From contig BOAU01000094.1 of NCBI GenBank assembly GCA_026002025.1, forward strand, positions 1-6,791: a stretch of DNA of 6,791 nucleotides, in the 5' to 3' direction. A program made the translations under genes and the position numbers. How positions within the stretch are numbered: the first letter of the stretch is position 1; every line of letters begins with the position of its first letter. Positions 6,428 to 6,791 of the stretch are shown here, piece by piece. The notes under the pieces are model-generated. The model worked only from the letters and a program-made list of their open reading frames with translations. It was not told the origin of the DNA and searched no databases. This DNA comes from Spirochaetia bacterium. GTDB lineage: Bacteria > Spirochaetota > Spirochaetia > Treponematales > Breznakiellaceae.

Positions 6428-6435
6428 AAAGGAGG
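6428..6435 (+). promoter_or_regulatory. Ribosome binding site of the permease gene
   Basis: AAAGGAGG lies 6 bases before the ATG at 6442 and 8 bases after the hairpin ends, so it would stay single-stranded when the hairpin folds. Confidence 0.82.
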
Positions 6436-6441
6436 CGTGTT

Positions 6442-6791
6442 ATGGGAAATACTAAAAAATCCTGGGTGCTGAAAGAACTTGTGGAGTACAAGGGTTTGTA
6501 TATTATGCTGCTGCCGGTTATCGCGTACTATGTGATTTTCTGCTACGGCCCCATGTACGGAGTCCAGATGGCGTTTCGGGATTTCAGTCCCAAATTGGGA
6601 ATTACCGGCAGCCCCTGGGTTGGGCTTGCCTATTTCCGCGATTTTTTCGGCAGCATCTATTTTGGCCGCCTGCTCAGAAACACGCTGCTCATCAACTTTT
6701 ACGGTTTGATTTTCGGATTCCCGATTCCGATAATATTCGCCCTGCTTTTGAACGAGCTGACCAGCAGAAAGTATAAAAGCTTTGTGCAAAC
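6442..6791 (+). CDS. LplB/YteP-like ABC sugar importer permease, 3' end outside window
   Basis: The first 116 residues of an inner-membrane permease run off the right edge. A short basic cytoplasmic tail (MGNTKKSWVLKELVEYK) leads to a first membrane span at about 19-36, then YGPMYGVQMAFRDFSP (35-50), GSPWVGLAYFRDFF (56-69) and a second span at about 80-103 ending in LLLNEL. The YGPMYGVQ, FSPKLGI and SPWVG motifs are characteristic of the LplB/YteP subgroup that pairs with LplA/YtcQ binding proteins. The EAA loop that contacts the ATPase would lie beyond the window. A second permease (LplC/YtcP type) is expected next. It is cotranscribed with the binding protein, though the intervening hairpin may lower its level. 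Confidence 0.92.
   Translation, partial: MGNTKKSWVLKELVEYKGLYIMLLPVIAYYVIFCYGPMYGVQMAFRDFSPKLGITGSPWVGLAYFRDFFGSIYFGRLLRNTLLINFYGLIFGFPIPIIFALLLNELTSRKYKSFVQ

Noticed and set aside
6352..6789. 145-codon open frame on the minus strand over the permease and hairpin
   Set aside because: It is antisense to a well-conserved permease; its TTNHTNYTNK segment is just the translated 9-nt repeat, a known type of spurious protein.

Overview
The window looks like part of a carbohydrate-utilisation locus from a diderm, roughly 50% GC, gut-type bacterium. A Treponema-like spirochaete is my best guess. I infer this from the secreted solute-binding protein whose signal peptide ends in a VFA|GGG motif, from the LplA/LplB-type importer, and from an intergenic repeat built of CACGAAC-like units that I associate with such genomes. 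The species cannot be fixed from the sequence.

Left block, + strand (1-2520). A carbohydrate esterase of the CE15 / glucuronoyl-esterase type is cut by the left edge. A short gap and a strong ribosome binding site lead to a cytoplasmic GH27 alpha-galactosidase-type enzyme. A small protein with two CxxC pairs (2278-2520) overlaps or abuts the end of the GH27 gene. A convincing intrinsic terminator for this transcript sits at 2608-2642, inside the 3' end of the convergent regulator gene.

Middle, - strand (2604-3446). A cupin/AraC-family regulator has a near-consensus sigma-70 promoter so close to its ATG that the mRNA is probably leaderless. The 117-bp divergent region (3447-3563) is the obvious place for it to act.

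Right block, + strand (3564-6791). The order is a beta-propeller protein resembling oligogalacturonate lyases (PL22) but with an incomplete metal site, then an LplA/YtcQ-like solute-binding protein, then the first third of an LplB/YteP-like permease cut by the right edge. Between binding protein and permease lies a large imperfect hairpin (29-nt arms) with a 9-nt internal period.

Working model (inference): the importer brings decorated plant-polysaccharide oligosaccharides (galactosyl and glucuronoyl/uronic substituents) through the inner membrane. GH27 removes the galactosyl-type residue in the cytoplasm, CE15 cleaves uronoyl esters, and the propeller protein handles or senses a uronic acid-containing product. 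The AraC protein switches the locus on. No mobile element, CRISPR array, tRNA or rRNA was seen, and no gap over 300 bases lacks a gene.
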